Source of the DNA: Rhodospirillales bacterium
GTDB taxonomy: Bacteria > Pseudomonadota > Alphaproteobacteria > Rhodospirillales > Casp-alpha2
Assembly (NCBI GenBank): GCA_021775095.1
Contig: JAJFII010000016.1
Span: 61,930-125,929 of the forward strand
DNA: 64,000 bases
Reading direction: 5' to 3'
Part shown: positions 61,243-64,000 of the stretch, piece by piece
Numbering within the stretch: position 1 is the first letter of the stretch
How the letters are laid out: every line of letters starts with the position of its first letter
The notes under the pieces: generated by a model
What the model saw: the letters and a program-made list of their open reading frames with translations, nothing else
What the model was told of the DNA's origin: nothing
Database searches by the model: none
Made by a program: the position numbers and the translations under genes

Positions 61243-62312
61243 TGCAATTTTTGAGAATAATTGAGAAGTTGGTTTTCGCACAGGGATTTTGCGTCCATGG
61301 GGTTTTCCAAATACTGACGGTACCAGTTTGCAGTCAGTTTTAGGGTAGAATCCATGTTGAGGACAGGAGTAAACCCTAGGCGTTCCTTCGCTTTTTTAAT
61401 ATCGAGTGTAAGCAATACCGCTTCATGGAGTGGGATTTTTTGAGTTCGTTTTTTGAGTGATCCGTGACCCCAGGTCTTGATAAACTGTTCGGCAATGTGT
61501 TGGACTGAAAGGGCATCACCGCTTTCCGGGCCCAAATTCCAGGCTTCGGCAAAAGTCTGCTCGCCTGCGTCAAGCCTTGCGCCAAGCATCAAGTAGCCCC
61601 GCAGGGGTTCGAAAACGTGCTGCCAGGGACGGACCGATTGTGGATTACGAATTTCAACGGGGCGATTTTGTTCGATGGATCGGGCAATATCCGGGATCAA
61701 TCGATCTTCACACCAATCTCCGCCACCGATCACGTTACCGGCGCGCGCCGTCGCAATTAACGCCGATGCCGGGTCCAGAAAAAAGCATCTGCGGTAGGCG
61801 TCGGTAATCAGTTCGGCGCAGGCTTTGCTGGCACTGTAGGGGTCGTGACCGCCCATCGGGTCGCCCTCGACAAACGCTTTGCCAAGCTCTTGATTTTGGT
61901 AACATTTGTCCGATGTGACGATGACAACCGCTTTGATGGAAGTGCAGTTTCTAATCACTTCCAACAGGTTAAGGGTTCCCATTACATTGGTTTCAAAGGT
62001 ATTTACCGGTTCGGCATAGGACCTGCGCACAAGTGATTGGGCCCCCAAATGAAAGATGATTTCAGGTTCATTGTCGGTGATAATCGATTTTAAGACTGGT
62101 AAATCTCTTAAATCCGCCACAATCGAGTTTATTTCGCGGTCCAATTGAATGGCCGTGAATAAATTCCGGTCCTGGTTTTCCGGCAGAAGCGAAATTCCTG
62201 TAACTTTTGCACCAAGCGTGTGCAGCCACAAGCTCAGCCATGCCCCCTTAAAACCCGTATGCCCCGTGATCAAAACCTTTTTGTTGCGATAATGATCCAA
62301 ATAATCAGGCAT
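61239..62312 (-). CDS. rfbG: CDP-glucose 4,6-dehydratase
   Basis: 357 residues from ATG 62312, two bases from rfbF; 62351 would overlap rfbF. The NAD motif VLITGHTGFKGAWLSLWLHT is the RfbG form. VIVTSDKCYQNQE holds the Thr/Ser-Asp active region, and YSASKACAELI gives Tyr/Lys. It converts CDP-glucose to CDP-4-keto-6-deoxyglucose, the substrate of RfbH. Confidence 0.95.
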   Translation of the reverse strand: MPDYLDHYRNKKVLITGHTGFKGAWLSLWLHTLGAKVTGISLLPENQDRNLFTAIQLDREINSIVADLRDLPVLKSIITDNEPEIIFHLGAQSLVRRSYAEPVNTFETNVMGTLNLLEVIRNCTSIKAVVIVTSDKCYQNQELGKAFVEGDPMGGHDPYSASKACAELITDAYRRCFFLDPASALIATARAGNVIGGGDWCEDRLIPDIARSIEQNRPVEIRNPQSVRPWQHVFEPLRGYLMLGARLDAGEQTFAEAWNLGPESGDALSVQHIAEQFIKTWGHGSLKKRTQKIPLHEAVLLTLDIKKAKERLGFTPVLNMDSTLKLTANWYRQYLENPMDAKSLCENQLLNYSQKLQ

Positions 62313-62314
62313 GG

Positions 62315-63094
62315 TCACCAAACTTTCCAGGGTGCCGAACCCGATTGCCACAGGGATTCCAACATTATTTTTTCACGCAGAGTATCCATCGGTTGCCAAT
62401 ACCCTTCATGTTGGTAAGCCATGAGTTGTCCATCGGCAGCCAAACGGCTCAAGGGTTCCGCTTCAAGGCGAGTCGTATCATCTTCCAAATAATCCAAAAC
62501 CTCAGGTTCAAAGGCAAAAAACCCGCCGTTAATCCAGCCTGCGTGGGCGGGTGATTTTTCGGCAAAACTGCTGACCCGATTTCCTTTAAGATCCATACCG
62601 CCAAACCGGGCAGGCGGATGTACAGCCGTTACCGTGGCGATTTTACCGTGGCTTTTGTGAAAAGCCAGGAGTTCGTCGATATTGATGTTACCGACACCAT
62701 CACCATAGGTGACCATAAAGGTTGAACTGACCAAATGTTTCCGTATTTTTAACAGGCGCCCACCGGTCATTGTATTAAGGCCGGTGTCGATACACCCTAT
62801 TTTCCAGTCCGGAGACTTGGCGTCGCCCAACTCGATGTTTCCACTTTTGAGGTCTACAAAAAGGTCACTATTATGTCTAAAATAATTGGCAAAATATTCC
62901 TTAATAAGTTCACCCTTATACCCACAGGCGACAAGGAAATTATTCTGACCATAGGCGGCGTAAATATTCATGATGTGCCAAATAATTGGCTTTCCGCCGA
63001 TTTCCACCATGGGTTTGGGAACAAAACGGGTTTCCTCGCTTAGGCGTGTTCCCAGACCACCAGCCAGAATTACGATTTGCGTATCATCACTCAC
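62315..63094 (-). CDS. rfbF: Glucose-1-phosphate cytidylyltransferase
   Basis: 259 residues. VILAGGLGTRLSEETRFVPK and the VEIGGKPIIWHIM segment are the RfbF signature; FMVTYGDGVGNINIDELL holds the metal-binding Asp. It makes CDP-glucose from Glc-1-P and CTP and starts the dideoxyhexose path. Confidence 0.95.
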   Translation of the reverse strand: MSDDTQIVILAGGLGTRLSEETRFVPKPMVEIGGKPIIWHIMNIYAAYGQNNFLVACGYKGELIKEYFANYFRHNSDLFVDLKSGNIELGDAKSPDWKIGCIDTGLNTMTGGRLLKIRKHLVSSTFMVTYGDGVGNINIDELLAFHKSHGKIATVTAVHPPARFGGMDLKGNRVSSFAEKSPAHAGWINGGFFAFEPEVLDYLEDDTTRLEAEPLSRLAADGQLMAYQHEGYWQPMDTLREKIMLESLWQSGSAPWKVW

Positions 63095-63182
63095 GTGAAC
63101 ACATCCTTAGTAATATGGTATGGAAAATTATCTGTCGTACACCCCACAGCGACCGTAATCACTCTGCTTGTGAGGGTCAATA

Positions 63183-64000
63183 TCACAGAATTTGTAATGC
63201 GGTCTCTAATAATTTTAACAAATCGGTTAGATCAGGCCTGTGATATGTAAAGACAATTTGCTGCGATCCCGGTGGGATTCGTATGGCCATCTGAAGGTGA
63301 TTTACCGGGGCAGTTGTTGCGTTTTCACCATCGACGGTCGCCGACCAAAACGGTAAATATTGGGAATTGACCACCAATATTCCGCCTTCAGGGGCGCTAA
63401 CTTTAATCACGTATCCATCGCGAATGGCTGCAAAATGCTCGACCTGCATTGAGGTTATCGCCGGTCCCAAAGTCGCTGCATCTTCGTCTTTTACGACAAC
63501 GGTTCGTCTCCCTTTGCCGGCAAACTTTTTTACCGTCGTGATTATTTCATAATCATCTATTTGGTCCCGTACCAATTGCACATTGGTTGCCGCATAAATA
63601 CGGGGGAAGGGGTCCGCCAGGGCGTATATGTAGAGATCGGTAAAATCGAAAAGCCGTTGTATTCGTTCCTTCAGATATCCCGACATATCTGTGCCTTGGT
63701 CGAATCGGGTCATGGGCGGATAGGCGGGTCCGGCAACCAAGGTTAATTCATTGTCATGGGCGAAGGGAACCGGGCTCAAAAGAAAGCCCACATTAACGAG
63801 ACGTAATAGATCTATGGGGAACTGTTCTGAAATGCCGTGATAGGCGTTGTCCTTCCAGCGCGCCCAATCGATAAATATTCGGGAATCGCTGGGTTTCAGG
63901 GAGTCCGCATTATTTTGTATTCCCCCACGAATAAAACTGGATCTTTGTCTGGTTTCTAGCATCAGAAACTGATCAATTGGTTCCAGTCCGAAAACGCCAA
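63183..64000 (-). CDS. C-terminal part of a second YfhO-like membrane protein (partial)
   Basis: The minus strand is open to the window edge (272 codons seen). The visible part is the soluble C-terminal domain: LVVNSQYLPFWSATVDG and IRIPPGSQQIVFTYHRPDL, close in pattern to the end of 6872-9007 (SPFWVCRID, RLPAGAKNVTFTYEP). Before that are SRIFIDWARWKDNAYHG and FDFTDLYIYALADPFPRIYA. The membrane half lies beyond the window. It is upstream of rfbF, 88 bases away, so both glycan clusters carry such a gene. Confidence 0.7.
   Translation of the reverse strand, partial: GVFGLEPIDQFLMLETRQRSSFIRGGIQNNADSLKPSDSRIFIDWARWKDNAYHGISEQFPIDLLRLVNVGFLLSPVPFAHDNELTLVAGPAYPPMTRFDQGTDMSGYLKERIQRLFDFTDLYIYALADPFPRIYAATNVQLVRDQIDDYEIITTVKKFAGKGRRTVVVKDEDAATLGPAITSMQVEHFAAIRDGYVIKVSAPEGGILVVNSQYLPFWSATVDGENATTAPVNHLQMAIRIPPGSQQIVFTYHRPDLTDLLKLLETALQIL

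Overview
The window looks like a chromosomal segment of a free-living, probably aquatic alphaproteobacterium of Rhodospirillales-like affiliation. The pointers are a glnK-amtB operon behind a sigma-54 type promoter, a GlnK/UbiH/CnoX/Lon-N/Trm112/DUF971 housekeeping block, an ECF42-type sigma factor with its DGPF partner, OxyR-catalase, and FtsK. The genus cannot be fixed from sequence alone.

Layout. 1-467 is the N-terminal part of a large surface protein that runs off the left edge. 660-2602 is a tightly overlapped four-gene operon: a broken BesD-like iron/2OG oxygenase, an HCCA-isomerase-like DsbA fold, a YdhR-like monooxygenase and an SDR without catalytic Ser/Tyr. 3343-9007 holds a methyltransferase facing a first surface-glycan cluster (SDR, nucleotidyltransferase, DPM-like GT2, YfhO-like membrane protein). 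9475-22081 is an integrative element in tRNA-Gly(GCC), bounded by 50-bp direct repeats. 22304-38234 is mostly housekeeping: PrdX, CnoX, Lon-N, Trm112, DUF971, SDR, UbiH-like hydroxylase, glnK-amtB, altronate dehydratase, sigma factor, FtsK, OxyR/catalase. 38338-39909 is purH. 39937-55842 is an O-antigen/exopolysaccharide locus on the minus strand, lying between purH and a heparinase II/III family gene. 56853-63094 is a CDP-3,6-dideoxyhexose type cluster (rfbF, rfbG, RfbJ-like SDR, GT2, rfbH). The window ends inside a second YfhO-like gene.

The most interesting part is the 12.6-kb element. It has a tyrosine integrase, paired arm-site-like repeats near both ends, an AlpA-like regulator, a Toprim/ATPase replication protein, a candidate replication origin made of eight TGACGG iterons arranged around a 17-bp inverted repeat, a divergent XRE switch with two matching operators, and no virion genes. 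This resembles a phage-satellite or P4-like plan. Its main cargo is a 1287-residue protein with an N-terminal Mrr/PD-(D/E)xK-like nuclease, a STAND-type P-loop NTPase and a long helical C-terminal region. That architecture is known from Avs-type antiphage sensors, so an antiviral role is a reasonable inference. The element also carries a decayed hicB and a pair of imperfect flanking repeats, which suggest cargo turnover.

The glycan genes form a coherent programme: initiation by a WecA-like transferase with a WbpM-like 4,6-dehydratase and a WbpK/V-like SDR, GDP-mannose supply by ManC, a UDP-xylose synthase-like SDR, branched or methylated sugar modification (NovU/TylC-like C-methyltransferase, cupin), several GT2 enzymes, and a CDP-dideoxyhexose branch whose E3 reductase is not in view.
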